This document shows, piece by piece, positions 22,591 to 33,554 of a DNA stretch of 64,000 bases (position 1 is its first letter; every line of letters starts with the position of its first letter). Where the stretch lies: contig NC_046681.1 in NCBI RefSeq assembly GCF_009870125.1, positions 14,397,001-14,461,000 on the forward strand. The letters run 5' to 3'. The notes beneath the pieces are model-generated. The model ran no database searches. It was not told the DNA's origin and worked only from the letters and a program-made list of their open reading frames with translations. This stretch comes from Drosophila pseudoobscura (taxonomy: Eukaryota; Arthropoda; Insecta; Diptera; Drosophilidae). A program made the position numbers and the translations under genes.

Positions 22591-25500
22591 CTAGTCCCGG
22601 GACACGGAGCGCGATGCCGACGAATCGCCGCGACGGCGTGGTGGTGATCCTCCACGACGCACTGGGGGCGATGCTGAGCGTGATCCTCTATCCCGCTCAT
22701 CATCATCATCCTCGTAGCGCCGCTTAGGTGGCGGCGGCGATGCGTCCACTGCCCCACTGCCATTGCGCTCATGGTCGCTGTAGCGTGACACCGAACCATT
22801 CTCATCGCGTCCATTTGAGCGGCCAGAGCGGCGAGCACCAGCGCCCACAGAGCCAGCGGAGCGACTGCGTGAACGAGTGCCACCAGACTTGGAGCGAGTG
22901 CGACGGCGACGGGATGTGCTACGAGATCTGCTGAACGAGTTGCTTCTAGAATGAAACCAAGACCAGGATCTCAATTATTCATGATTTTTCAAAAAATAAA
23001 AACATTACAATCCAAACAAGTCCCAAAATAGTCTTAGATACTACACACAAAGAAAATATCAATCCTACTTTGCTCAGAGTTTTATTCGGATGAACTACAA
23101 CAGATCACAATTTGTAAAGGTATTTAGAGAGACAGATCCCATGGATAATCGCAAACCACTCAGTGCTTGCCTCCCTTCTTCTTGTAGTGCTTGTGGCCGT
23201 GCTTTTTCGAGCCCTTTTTGCCATGCTCCTCCTTCTCCTCGTGGCTGTCACCGTACTTGTGCTCCTTCTTATACTTCTTGTGATCCTCGTCGTGGTGGCC
23301 CTTCTTGTAGTGACTGTTGTGCTTTTTGTGGCCCTTCTTCTTGCCAGCCTCGTGCTTCTCGCCCTTCTTGTGCTCCCCATGCTCCTCGGCATGGTGTTTG
23401 TGCTCTTTGCCGAACTTCTTGTGATGGCCGCCCTTGTGCTCGTCGTCGTAGAACTTCTTCTCCTTGTAATACTCGTCCTTGTTGAACTTCTTGTGGTATT
23501 CCATCTCCTTGTGGCCCTTCTTGTGCTTCTTTTTGTGATGGTGCTTGCCCCCCTTCTTGTGGGCCCCATGCTCGTGCTTCTCCCCGTGTTCGTCCTTCTC
23601 ATCGTAGTGCTTTTTCTTCTTTTCGCCCTTGTCGCCATAATGGTGTTCGTGGTCCTCCTCCTCGTGATGCTTCTTCTCGTCCTCCTCCCACTCCTTGTGC
23701 TCCTTGTGGCCGTGGCCACCCTTGTGCTCCTCGTCGCCGTATTTCTTCTTCTCGTACTTTTCACCACCCTCTTCCTCCTCCTCGGAGGAGGCCTCCTTCT
23801 TCTTTGCCGCCGCGTAAGTCAGCAGCAGGCTCAGGACCAACAGAAGCTTCAAATGGCCCCGCATATCGCATGGTATGTTGCCTCTACACTGAACCCACTT
23901 CCCAATTGAAGCATTCGCTTTTATACTCTGGCAATTGGGGACCGCAGATTGCCTGCCGATGAATGGTGTGCATGATGCAAGCCCCCTGCTGCCTAACTGC
24001 TGACGTAAAAACGTTCTGCTTCATTGGTTGTCAGCGCTACACCGCAACCAATCGCAGCAGCAGCAGCAGACTTCTTGCAACTCTCGGAGGGAGAAAGAGT
24101 GGCCTCCAAAATTGGATTCGATTGAAGAATGTAATTTGCTGCAAATGTTGCCACACCAAAAGAATCATAAGGAAGTGGATTTGAGACAAATCAAACTATT
24201 CCCTTAGCTTCAGGTTTCATTTACAAATTTTTCTACAAATCTACACAGAGAAAAAGCTACGAGCTCCTACGAACTCCTAGCCTTCTTTGCTGTGGCCGTA
24301 CTTGGAACGTAAACTACCTGTGGAATTACAAAATCCACTTGTTACAAAATATACTCTACAAGCACCATAACATAAAAAGAGTTGGTTCAGAAAGATACAA
24401 AACATATAAGATATAATCCTGAAATACAAACAGAATATATGTTTTGTGAATATTACATTTTATTGCTAATGTACAACAAATAAACTTTACTCTGGCTGGT
24501 AATTATATATTACTGTTCTCCTAATGTATAATGAAATGCTACAAGTTAAGAGCCTAAAAACTATCCCCCCTCAAAGAGCCAAGAGTCTTTATTCTTGCTG
24601 CTCCTTCTTGGACTTTTTCTTTTTCTTGGCTGGAGTTGGTGCCTCTTCGGGCTCGGGCTCTGGCTTGGGCTCCTCCTCGGGTGCCTCTTCATCCTTTTGC
24701 TTCTTCTTCTTCTTTTTCTTCTTCTCGGACTTTAGTTCCGCCTCCTCTTCGGCTGGCTCCTCCTTGACCTCCTTCTTGACTGGTGTGCTCTCCTCTTCTT
24801 CGGCCTCCGAGTGTTTGCGTTTCTTCACATTTAATGTGTTATCCGCCTCGGGTTGATACGTGAACACCTCACTGCAAAGTTTCATGAAATAAAAATACAT
24901 TAATATATACAGACAAATCAGCATCTCGGAGAGATGTCTGGAGAGAGACTGGAACCCAAATTTCACTCAGACAGCCAAGGTTTATCGTCATAGTAGTCAG
25001 ATATATGCGAAACCTTTTTGATATCATCATAGGAAATGAGTTGCAGCCGCTCTCTCTGTCTCTAGCAATACATACCTCTTGGCTTGATATTTCTCAAACT
25101 TGGCCTTGGCCTTGCCCGTGCCAGACAACTTTCGCAGATTGCCCTCCTCCAGTAGGCGAAGACGAGCCTCCAACTTCACCTTGTGCGCCGCACCGAGCTC
25201 AAAGGTCGCCTCCTCACCGAAGGCATCCACGCGGGTGGCCAGCGATGCTTTGGCCGCCAGCGAACGTGACATTTTTCCCTTGTTCTTTTGGCTCGCCTGT
25301 CCCACCAGCTGGGCGTGATAGATAAGACCATATTTGGGGGTGTCCTTTTTGGTTTTGAGGGCACGGAAGAGGGCCTTTTCGGCGCCCAGAATTTGTACTG
25401 TTGATGAGGGATGCTTGGCCAGGTTGATTAACGAACCGGCATGGGCAATGAGACGGGCACCGACTGTGTCGCCGACCAGCACCGTAAGATTGGGTGCCAT

Positions 25501-27529
25501 GGCCATCATGCGTGCCTTGAGGTAGTCGTACAAATGCGTGCGATAGTCATTGATGGAGATAATCTCATCGCACAAGCACTGAATGTTCAGGACATCCTCC
25601 TCGGAGATCTCAGTGCCCATCGAGATTTCGGCTGCCTCCTTCACCTTCTCCTCAACGTCTTCGGGTAGGATATCGGACAAGTCGGCGGCCGCCATATTGT
25701 CCCTGGTGCCCACCAGCTTAATGGTCTTCACAAAGGCAACATTGTCGGTTATGATCTTGCCCAGCTCGGGAAAGTGCCAGCCGTACCATTCCCTGGCCCT
25801 CATCATATAATTGTTCAGCTCCTTGTCCAGATCATCGAGCAGACACTGGGCCTGCACAATCATGGTATCGATTTTGTCGGGCGAAAACTTCAGCTTGTAG
25901 CGTGACAGAGAGTGCGCCAGACCCAGGGCCATGGCCGTCATCTCCTTCTTGGGCAGACCGCCCAGCAGACTGTCCGCCTGCTGGCGGATGCAACGCATCA
26001 GCTCCTGGACGCCAGTGTTGTACACACACTGCACCGATAGCTTGTCCTTGATGGCTGTTCCCAGTTTGGCATCGGCCACAAGCAAGGACGACTGCACTTC
26101 GTCGATTAGCAACTTTTTCAGCGTTTTCTTGAGGGGCTTGGCTACCTTGCCTTCGACCGCTGCCGTGGCGGCGGCCAGCGCCTCTGTGGTGTCGTTGAAT
26201 TTCTCAAAATGCTTCAATTTCAGCAATTTGTTCGCCTTCTCCGGAGTCTCGAATTCCAAGTACAGATTATCGACCTGTTCGAGCTTCTTTTCATCCATCA
26301 GCTTGAAAATGGCGTAGCCCGCCGGCGTTTCGTAGAGCACAAACATTGTGTCACTTTGTGCTCATTTAGTTTTAATTTTTATTTATGAAAAATTAATAAA
26401 ACACCCAGACGTCGGCACGAAACTTAACCTTCTTTTCTGTATGCCGCGTGTAAAAGAAAAATCCAAAATGAAGCGTAAGCACGTGTATTCGAGCGGCGGC
26501 CAGGGTTGCCGTACAGTTTGCGCTTAACAGCACCTTTCTGGCCACTTCATCACGCTGCAGACTAATTCACCACGAAGAAACGCACTTGAAGTAAGATCGA
26601 TGTAGGCAAGCGTCCCGATCATATGATACCCGGTATTTGTTCACTGGTGTTATTAATTAGGTATGGCTAAAAATATTAACATGCTAAATTTCACATCTTC
26701 GGCCGTATTTCGCCGCACAACACTTATGAATACATGTACGTACGACTTTTAATTAAACAAACACAAATCAGATATACCCTTGAATTTGCGAATACCCCAT
26801 ACTTTGTGACGAGCACGTGTACGCTGTTACCAAGCAGCGGCTTGCGCATAAAAGCCACATTTTGTTCAACTTCTGTTCGCGTCTAACAGCACATATTGAC
26901 ATACATTGTAGTGTTATTTAACAGAACGCGCCTAACAGCACAAGCAGTGCTGATTTTCTCCCCACACTCAAAACAATTTAAAAATGTTCTATAGAACATC
27001 CTCACGCATACATACACACATAAATATCCCTGTATGTATGCGAAAATATCGCCATGTTTCATGAAAAAAAAATGCAACAATAATGAATGAAATTTTTTAC
27101 TAACCTGCGTCGCTGTCTTGCTTTACGCTCACGGCAATGGCGGGCAAAATGTCCACGGCCTCCACATTCATAGCACTTATCGTCCCCACGGCCACCAGCG
27201 CCACCGCGGTCGCGTCCTCCAGCGCCTCCGCCACCTCCTCCTCCGCCGCCGCCCCCTCCTGCTCCACCGCCAGATCTTGCGTATTTACCAGTGGACAGCT
27301 CCACCCGAGCTCGGCGTCCACAAACAGTGCGACCATCTAGACCGCGTACCGCATCCGCTGCATCTCTAGCGCTCTCGAACTCCACGAAGGCGAATCCTGG
27401 GGGGTTGCGGGCAATCCAGACGCTGCGCAGACTGCCGTAAGCTCCAAAGACATACTCCAAATCATTTTTACGGGCGTTATTACCCAAATCTCCGACATAA
27501 ACCTTCCGGTCACTCGGATGCCGCGACAT
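22591..27529 (-). CDS. x16: x16 SR splicing factor (SRSF7/9G8-like)
   Basis: Two exons, 27105-27529 and 22591-22945, join in phase to 259 residues. SR proteins bind exonic enhancers, recruit spliceosome components and help mRNA export. The RRM spans residues about 8-80 with RNP2 KVYVGDL and RNP1 PGFAFVEF. A Gly hinge of about 25 residues follows. A single CCHC zinc knuckle ([14 protein letters not shown]) lies near residue 120; RRM plus knuckle is diagnostic of the 9G8 class. The second exon encodes an RS domain with an internal acidic patch (DDDDERDRG). The 4159-nt intron separates the RNA-binding and RS halves and contains two genes on the same strand (the Lys/His-rich gene and nop5). Failure to splice would add a short tail after RQRRR and delete the RS domain. 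Confidence 0.95.
23160..23864 (-). CDS. Secreted Lys/His-rich low-complexity protein
   Basis: A single-exon gene of 234 residues. A clear signal peptide ([20 protein letters not shown]) precedes a mature chain made almost wholly of Lys, His, Glu, Gly, Tyr and Asp in short irregular repeats such as [17 protein letters not shown] and [14 protein letters not shown] do not recognise a named family. High His plus acidic content suggests metal binding or an extracellular matrix, cuticle or eggshell-type role, but that is inference. It lies wholly inside the x16 intron on the same strand and has its own TATA-type promoter, so it is probably expressed in a restricted tissue or stage rather than with x16. 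Codon use is strongly biased to AAG and CAC, which also creates long spurious antisense frames. Confidence 0.82.
   Translation of the reverse strand: MRGHLKLLLVLSLLLTYAAAKKKEASSEEEEEGGEKYEKKKYGDEEHKGGHGHKEHKEWEEDEKKHHEEEDHEHHYGDKGEKKKKHYDEKDEHGEKHEHGAHKKGGKHHHKKKHKKGHKEMEYHKKFNKDEYYKEKKFYDDEHKGGHHKKFGKEHKHHAEEHGEHKKGEKHEAGKKKGHKKHNSHYKKGHHDEDHKKYKKEHKYGDSHEEKEEHGKKGSKKHGHKHYKKKGGKH
23887..23925 (-). promoter_or_regulatory. TATA/Inr promoter of the Lys/His-rich gene
   Basis: On the minus strand TATAAAAG occupies 23925-23918 and TCAGTG (initiator) 23892-23887, with the initiator A near 23890. The start codon is only 26 bases further on, giving a very short 5' leader. Confidence 0.6.
23926..24587. 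other. x16 intron segment between the nested genes
   Basis: Non-coding in my reading. It contains a (CAG)n-like run near 24055-24070 and, on the minus strand, a possible nop5 poly(A) hexamer near 24459. A GTGGA/TCCAC hairpin lies near 24320-24340. No gene is supported. Confidence 0.4.
24588..24593 (-). terminator. AATAAA overlapping the nop5 stop codon
   Basis: The stop TAA (24591-24589) forms the middle of an AATAAA hexamer (24593-24588). If used it would leave almost no 3' UTR. A second AATAAA on the same strand near 24459 is a more conventional alternative. Confidence 0.35.
24589..26346 (-). CDS. nop5: nop5/Nop58 box C/D snoRNP core protein
   Basis: Two exons, 25076-26346 and 24589-24871, give 517 residues. 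Nop58 is a core protein of box C/D snoRNPs, which carry fibrillarin to direct 2'-O-methylation of rRNA in the nucleolus. The N-terminal NOP5NT region ([16 protein letters not shown]) is followed by a NOSIC/coiled-coil region. The Nop RNA-binding domain lies near residues 280-400, with [15 protein letters not shown] and [20 protein letters not shown]. The C-terminal exon is a Lys/Glu-rich tail ([11 protein letters not shown]...), usual for Nop58. It is nested in the x16 intron on the same strand, and its own 204-nt intron encodes a box C/D snoRNA. The start is the first ATG of the long exon. Confidence 0.96.
24960..25037 (-). ncRNA. Box C/D snoRNA in the nop5 intron
   Basis: On the minus strand the intron contains, in order: box C ATGATGA (25030-25024), box D' CTGA (25000-24997), box C' TGACGA (24990-24985) and box D CTGA (24970-24967). 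The outer boxes are flanked by a terminal stem ATTTC (25037-25033) with GAAAT (24964-24960). Size is about 78 nt, normal for the class. Guide stretches are TTTCGCATATAT before D' and AAACCTTGGCTGT before D; targets not assigned. It would be released from the spliced nop5 intron, so a C/D RNP protein gene hosts a C/D RNA. I recall that D. melanogaster has snoRNAs named after nop5-x16, which agrees. Confidence 0.85.
26347..27104. other. x16 intron between the nop5 start and x16 exon 1
   Basis: This should contain the nop5 promoter (minus strand). It includes three copies of a GCG-N2-TAACAGCAC motif (see the separate entry) and no supported gene. Confidence 0.45.
26520..26941. repeat. Three dispersed copies of a TAACAGCAC motif
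   Basis: GCGCTTAACAGCAC (26520-26533), GCGTCTAACAGCAC (26879-26892) and GCGCCTAACAGCAC (26928-26941) share GCG, two variable bases and TAACAGCAC in the same orientation. They lie between the nop5 start and x16 exon 1. Function unknown. Confidence 0.6.
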
Positions 27530-27794
27530 TGTGAATGTAGTTTTTGATTTAGCTTGGGGCTGTTAATGTGGCAGCGGCAGCAGCAGCAGCAGCAGCGGCA
27601 GCAGAAAAAATCGATGCGGTACGAAAATGTACTTTACACTGCTCTCACGGAAACACTGTCGGCTAGAAAAACTGGCGGTTGCTTTTCATTACTTTACGCG
27701 ACTGTTTTTGCCAATTTTTTAGTCAGAGAATTATATTTATTTCTGCACCATTTCAGCATTTACCGGGTAGCGTAGCACAGCAGAAAATAATGGT

Positions 27795-27901
27795 TATCGA
27801 TATATTAAATTGCAAACAAATGACAGCTTAGAGATGGGATGCAAGGCAAAATCCCAGAGACGCTATAATCCGATAAACTATTGCGACTGTACAGTGTGAC
27901 C
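27795..27901 (-). promoter_or_regulatory. DRE and Motif-1 promoter elements of x16
   Basis: Perfect TATCGATA occupies 27795-27802. A full Motif-1 (M1BP) site, read on the minus strand as TGGTCACACTG, occupies about 27902-27892. Both are typical of TATA-less housekeeping promoters. They lie 270-370 bases upstream of the x16 start and in its orientation. Confidence 0.6.
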
Positions 27902-30208
27902 ATAGGGCGTGCACGAAAACTGCTATCGAGTACATTAAACGTGGCGGTGGCGATTCTATCATAAGTTAGGTTATATCGTATGCATCAAAATCATACAATT
28001 ATTTATAAGCTAGTTTTTTAAGGAAAAAACACTTAAATTTAGTGAATTTGCAGTGCGAAATCTTTAAAAAACCACAGACGAACACTTGGCACAAACGGTA
28101 AGCATGGAAAACAACTAAAATCTACATTTTACATAACAATTACGGTGCTTTAACAAAATGCCTGCCTCTGCCTTGCCTTTCCAAAAAGGTTGAATACTTG
28201 ACGCAGCTGCCGTTGCTTGGTGTGGTGTGTGTAAATTTTATTCGATTCGACTGTGCACCGCAAGCAATGAGACTAGCAGCTCTTTGTTTTTAAACCAAAG
28301 TTCGTGATTTTTAATTGTGCTTATGCTGGCCCCAATGGCTGCAGTTTTTCCGTGCCACTTACAACATTCTTTTTTCGCCCAATAAAGTGGAAAATTTCAT
28401 ATTTTTATACATACATACAAAAAATGCTATGTATAACACCACACCAACACATACACACACGAGTACAAATCGGTCGGTTCGGTCTGTCGGCGGCCATTCG
28501 CGACACACACGTACACGCATACATCCGTCCGGCCAACTCATGAACCCACACACATGCATGTGCATAAAGATTGCGGTGCAAAATACAAAAATCATGCGAA
28601 ATTTTTAAAATTGCGTAGTAGAAATCTTAGTTAATTCAACTATAGTTTCTCCTGCCAAAAAACGTAAATCTACAAGCAGTACAAGTGTTGTGTTTTGGTG
28701 AATATTGAAAATTGCCGGCATCAGTAAATTGAAATACCCAGATTTGCTTAAAAAAGAAGTATTAAAGGCCCTGTGAAATTCGCCTGTATCAAGAGCATTT
28801 AGACCCAGAAGACATTTCTTTGTTGAAGCATTTTTTCATCAGGCACGTCTTCCATTTTGTTTTTTTTTCGTTGCCGTCGCTGTCGCTGCTGTTGTCTTCT
28901 ACCGTGGTGAATTTCCCACATTTTTCGTGAGATTCAGTCAGTTCTGCGAGAAGTGCGTGGCTAGAGATAGGTTCCGATTAATTAAAGCCCACAAAGAAGT
29001 GATTCTTTTTTATTTTAGAATTAACATTTTATGTGGCTTGCGTTTTGAGGGCATTGCTTCTTGGTACGTTTCTTTTCGCTGTACATTCGCTTTCACGTCG
29101 CCACAGAGCGTTGCCACACGTTTGGACTTGTGAGTGGGAAAATTTCCGCGAGACACGAGACAGCTCAATAAAGAATATATTTCAGTGCTTCAGATACTAG
29201 GATTACATGAACTTTCACATTTCGAGATATTGGTAGGGTTGGGTGTTTACATGGCCCATCTGGCAATACCTGGCAAATGGCGCGCAAATGTGGTGGGACC
29301 GGACCGGCAGTGTTCTGTTTTCACCTTGGGAATAAGTTCGTTGTTCTCATTGATAGGCGGTATCTGTGTGGGTGTGTGTGCGAGAGTGAGCGTGTCCGTG
29401 TGGGACAGAGACTGAGGCTGGGGATATTGCTACACTAACAACAACGCTCGTGACACAGCGAAAAGAAAACAATACTTTCACGCAGCAGTGTAAAAAAGAG
29501 GAAGCAGAAGCAGCAGAAAACAGTTTGTGAACCGCACGAAGAGCAGAGCAAGCGGAGCGTTGCAAACAACCGAACAACTTGTGAACGTGTACAAAAAAAG
29601 CAGTTAGACGGCAAAAACACATATGTAGACTCACTCGCTCACAAATACCTTTGCATGAGAATGTATGTGTACCGGCCGGTTGCTGCTGCTGCTGCTGCCT
29701 ACCTGCGCCTTTCATAATTATCTATGCCTATTTCGGTTGCTCCCTATGCCTACGTGTTGGTGTGTCTGCGTATTTTGTCATCTTCGCTCTTGCCTTCCTC
29801 CTTTTCGCACCGAGCTTTAGTTTTTAGCCAAGAAAAAAAAGAAGTGATTTTGATTAACAATTTCTTTAAATCGTTCTGTATCTTTCCATGTGTACGCCAC
29901 CACAATCACGACAACGATTCCATCTTGTAGAAAGTTACGTGTAAACGTCGTGGCTTTTGTTTAGTTATTTTGAAGGAGAGAAGAAATTTGGCAACTTTGA
30001 AATCAATCCAAAATATAACATAACAGAAACCATAACAGCAACGCAACCAGCAACTATAACAGTGTAAAAAGTAAAGAAAAACAGTGCGAGACCCAAGCGA
30101 GAAGACATTTTATTTCTTATACACCCGTGTGAATAAAACAGCAGCAAAATTACGTCAATTATTGAAAACCTACCCGGCGCAATAGCTCACAATCACCAAA
30201 ACAACATC
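27902..30208 (+). other. Hrb27C 5' region with probable UTR exon
   Basis: This is divergent upstream DNA between x16 and Hrb27C. A strong donor (ACG then GTAAGC) at 28097/28098 probably ends a first untranslated exon of Hrb27C; the matching acceptor was not fixed. The rest has CA tracts (near 28450 and 28545) and a (CTG)n stretch near 29682-29696. No coding sequence is supported. Confidence 0.45.
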
Positions 30209-31559
30209 ATGGAAGAGGACGAGAGGGGCAAACTGTTTGTAGGCGGACTATCGTGGGAGACAACGCAGGAGAATCTGTCGCGTTACTTCTGCCGCTTCGG
30301 CGACATCATCGATTGTGTCGTTATGAAGAACAACGAGAGCGGCAGGTCGCGTGGCTTCGGTTTCGTCACCTTTGCCGATCCCACCAATGTAAACCATGTG
30401 CTGCAGAACGGTCCGCACACGCTCGATGGCCGTACCATCGATCCGAAGCCATGCAACCCACGCACGCTTCAAAAGCCGAAGAAAGGCGGCGGCTACAAGG
30501 TGTTCCTCGGCGGTCTCCCATCGAACGTAACGGAAACCGATCTGCGTACCTTTTTTGGTCGGTACGGCAAAGTGACCGAAGTAGTTATCATGTACGATCA
30601 GGAGAAGAAGAAATCCCGTGGTTTCGGATTCCTGTCCTTCGAAGAAGAGTCGTCGGTTGAGCATGTGACCAATGAGCGGTACATCAACCTGAACGGCAAG
30701 CAGGTATGTTGCCTTACTGGTCCTCAATTCGCACCTACTTTGTCCTTTGTCCTCATTGTGGCCCTATTCTTGTTGCCTCGTTCCACAGGTGGAGATCAAG
30801 AAGGCCGAGCCTCGTGACGGATCTGGCGGACAGAACTCGAACAACAGCACGGTTGGTGGTGCCTATGGCAAGATGAACAGCGAGTGCAGCCACTGGGGAC
30901 CCCATCATGCTCCGATGAACATGATCCAGGGCCAGAACGGTCAGATGGGTGGTCCGCCACTGAATATGCCGATCGGTGCGCCAAACATGATGCCCGGCTA
31001 TCAAGGCTGGGGCACCTCGCCGCAGCAGCAGGGCTATGGCTATGGCAACAGCGGCCCAGGATCGTACCAGGGCTGGGGCGCACCACCTGGCCCTCAGGGC
31101 CCACCACCTCAGTGGTCGAACTATGCTGGACCCCAGCAGACCCAGGGATACGGCGGCTACGATATGTACAACTCGACATCGACGGGCGCTCCATCTGGAC
31201 CGTCAGGCGGTGGCAGCTGGAATTCGTGGAACATGCCGCCCAATTCGGCTGGACCCACTGGAGCACCAGGGGCTGGGGCGGGCACCGCCACGGACATGTA
31301 CTCGCGAGCCCAGACCTGGGCTGCGGGCGGTCCTTCAACCACTGGACCTGTGGGCGGTATGCCGCGCACTGGACCCGGCAACTCGGCCTCAAAGTCGGGC
31401 TCCGAGTACGACTATGGTGGCTATGGCTCCGGCTATGACTACGACTACAGCAATTACGTTAAGCAGGAGGGGGCATCAAACTATGGTGCCGGCCCTAGGT
31501 CAGCGTATGGCAACGACAGCTCCACACAGCCGCCGTACGCAGCCTCTCAGGCTGTTTAA
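30209..31559 (+). CDS. Hrb27C: Hrb27C/hrp48 hnRNP protein
   Basis: Exons 30209-30703 and 30789-31559 (85-nt intron) give 421 residues, the length I recall for the D. melanogaster protein. It is a DAZAP1/hnRNP A-type RNA-binding protein that represses P-element third-intron splicing in the soma and controls oskar and gurken mRNA localisation and translation. RRM1 (residues about 7-85) has RNP2 LFVGGL and RNP1 RGFGFVTF. RRM2 (about 97-172) has VFLGGL and RGFGFLSF. The second exon encodes a Gly/Pro/Ser/Tyr/Gln-rich low-complexity domain. The intron cuts inside the last strand of RRM2. Reading through it would add a hydrophobic tail. Start chosen at MEEDERGKLFVGG. Confidence 0.96.
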
Positions 31560-33528
31560 GGCGATAAAGGAACATGTTGTCGTGTCGCCGTCGTCGTCGT
31601 CGTCGTACTCGTCGTCGGTGAATGATGAAGAAGACAAAAAAGATGGTGGTAATTGTAAGCTAAAGCGTCGTCTGTTCGTTTTTATTTCAGATCAGATCAG
31701 TTGTTGAAATTAATATTTAGCTCGTGTACAACCCTAATTTAAAGCAAACACAAATTTAACACCAGAGAATAACTAGCGACAAGTCAGATTCATAGATATA
31801 TGTATATATATACATATACATGTATGTTCTATAGCAATGAGTATGTAATAATTCATAGGCAACAACAACAACAACAAAAACAACATCAACACTCAACGAA
31901 ACACACCAAACCATACCATACCACAACATAACACAGCACAGCAACACACAACATTTCTCATGCGCCTCCCCCAGAACTCACACACACCGCGCGTACTGTA
32001 TATCCTACTGTATCCTAAGCCAACATTTACCTATACCAACCACCATCCAATCCAATACAGAAACCTAGAAGAACTAACAACCAGAGCCCGTAGGTACCGA
32101 TACACATGGCATTAACAGAATATAGAATTGTGAAGATTTAAACGTAATGATTTACACGTATAAAGTTTAGCTAATTAGATACAAGATCATGGATGAGAAG
32201 TGTGCGAAATACCAACAAAAGGAAATAAGAACTTATAATTTTATTTAAAACGTAAACAAGTAAAGATCCCTTTATTACTAAAATTAGTAAATACAAATTC
32301 GAAATTGTACATTTTAATGCAAAAGCCAGTCGGCCAGCCACCGACTTCGTCGTGTGCCCCACAGCCCATCCTCTGCAAGAGACAGACCATACACAAAATC
32401 TCTACCACCAATTGACAGGGCGACAAGGTGTAGTACCAGTGTGGGAGTTTGAGAAGGAATTCAATCCACAAAAACACCATTGATATTCCGAGAACTCCCT
32501 GTTTGGTGCTTGCCTTAGCCTTGGGCCATTCTATCTAAAATTGTTTTATTGCTTGGTGGGTGGATAGATGGATAGGCGGATTGGGTCGGAGGTTGGTACG
32601 ATACGAGAAAGATACGTTACAAAATTAAAAATTTACCATTTAAAGTAAACAAAACAAAAACTAGCTAAAAGTTAAACTACATATATAAAGAAACCTAATT
32701 GATAAGCGTATGTCGTCGTTTACATCTAAGCGAAAGTTGAACTTGAAACTAGAATTATATAGTGCGTTGGATTTATTATTTAGTTAAAGAGAAAGTGAAA
32801 TGCTACCGATACTGAGAAGGCAGGCGGAAAGTTAGCAGAAGTAAAATGCTTAATGGATATGAGATATGAGAAGCGTAAACCACAAAAAATACGAAACACA
32901 CTCTTAACAAATATACATAAAAACTATATACATACATACTTATATACCATATATATATAACGAGTATATATACAAAAGAAACGAGAAAAAAGAGTAAAAA
33001 AAAAGAGCAAAAGGAAACGTAAATTTAAACATACAGTTAATGATAATAAAAAGGGAAGCAGGGAGGCAGAGAGGAATAAGGATTGAGGACAAAAGTTACC
33101 AGAGATAGGGAAAAACGATGCTTAAGAGTTGCGTTGCACATTTTTTTCAAATTTTCATCGTTTGCCAAGCAGACAAGAACAACAACAACAGCCGCCGGAA
33201 GAGAAGAACATCATCTGACGACAACCAGAAGGTGCGAAGGTGTGCGTCACTCTACAAACAACACCACTGAAGAAGAACAACATGCGCGCACATCCCACCA
33301 CCCACCATTCACTTAAACAACAACTGAAAACCACACTAGCGAGCGAGGCAGAGAGAATGGAAAGAAAGAAGGGAAAGTGAAAGATGAAGAAAAAGAAGAA
33401 AAAAAGAAAGAAAGTAAAAAGGAAGAAATAATTGCATACAACAGCAAGCAGAAAAACTTTGATTGATTATATACATAACATATATATATATCTTTAATTA
33501 CTTATACATATTTACTCTTAACTACTTT

Positions 33529-33554
33529 GCACGCTCCCTTAGTAGGGAGCGTGC
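33529..33554 (+). other. GC-rich perfect hairpin in AT-rich DNA
   Basis: GCACGCTCCC (33529-33538) pairs perfectly with GGGAGCGTGC (33545-33554); a T-A pair extends it to 11 bp with a TAGT loop. It stands out in a stretch that is otherwise mostly A and T. Confidence 0.75.

Noticed and set aside
23105-23909. Long open frames on the + strand and in a second minus frame over the Lys/His-rich gene (220-248 codons)
   Set aside because: They arise from AAG/CAC/GAG codon bias in the real gene. The translations are almost pure Leu/Val or Arg/Thr/Ser and lack sense.
26540-26560. Second box C/D snoRNA near GTGATGA in the x16 intron
   Set aside because: There is no box D (CTGA) within a suitable distance and no terminal stem.
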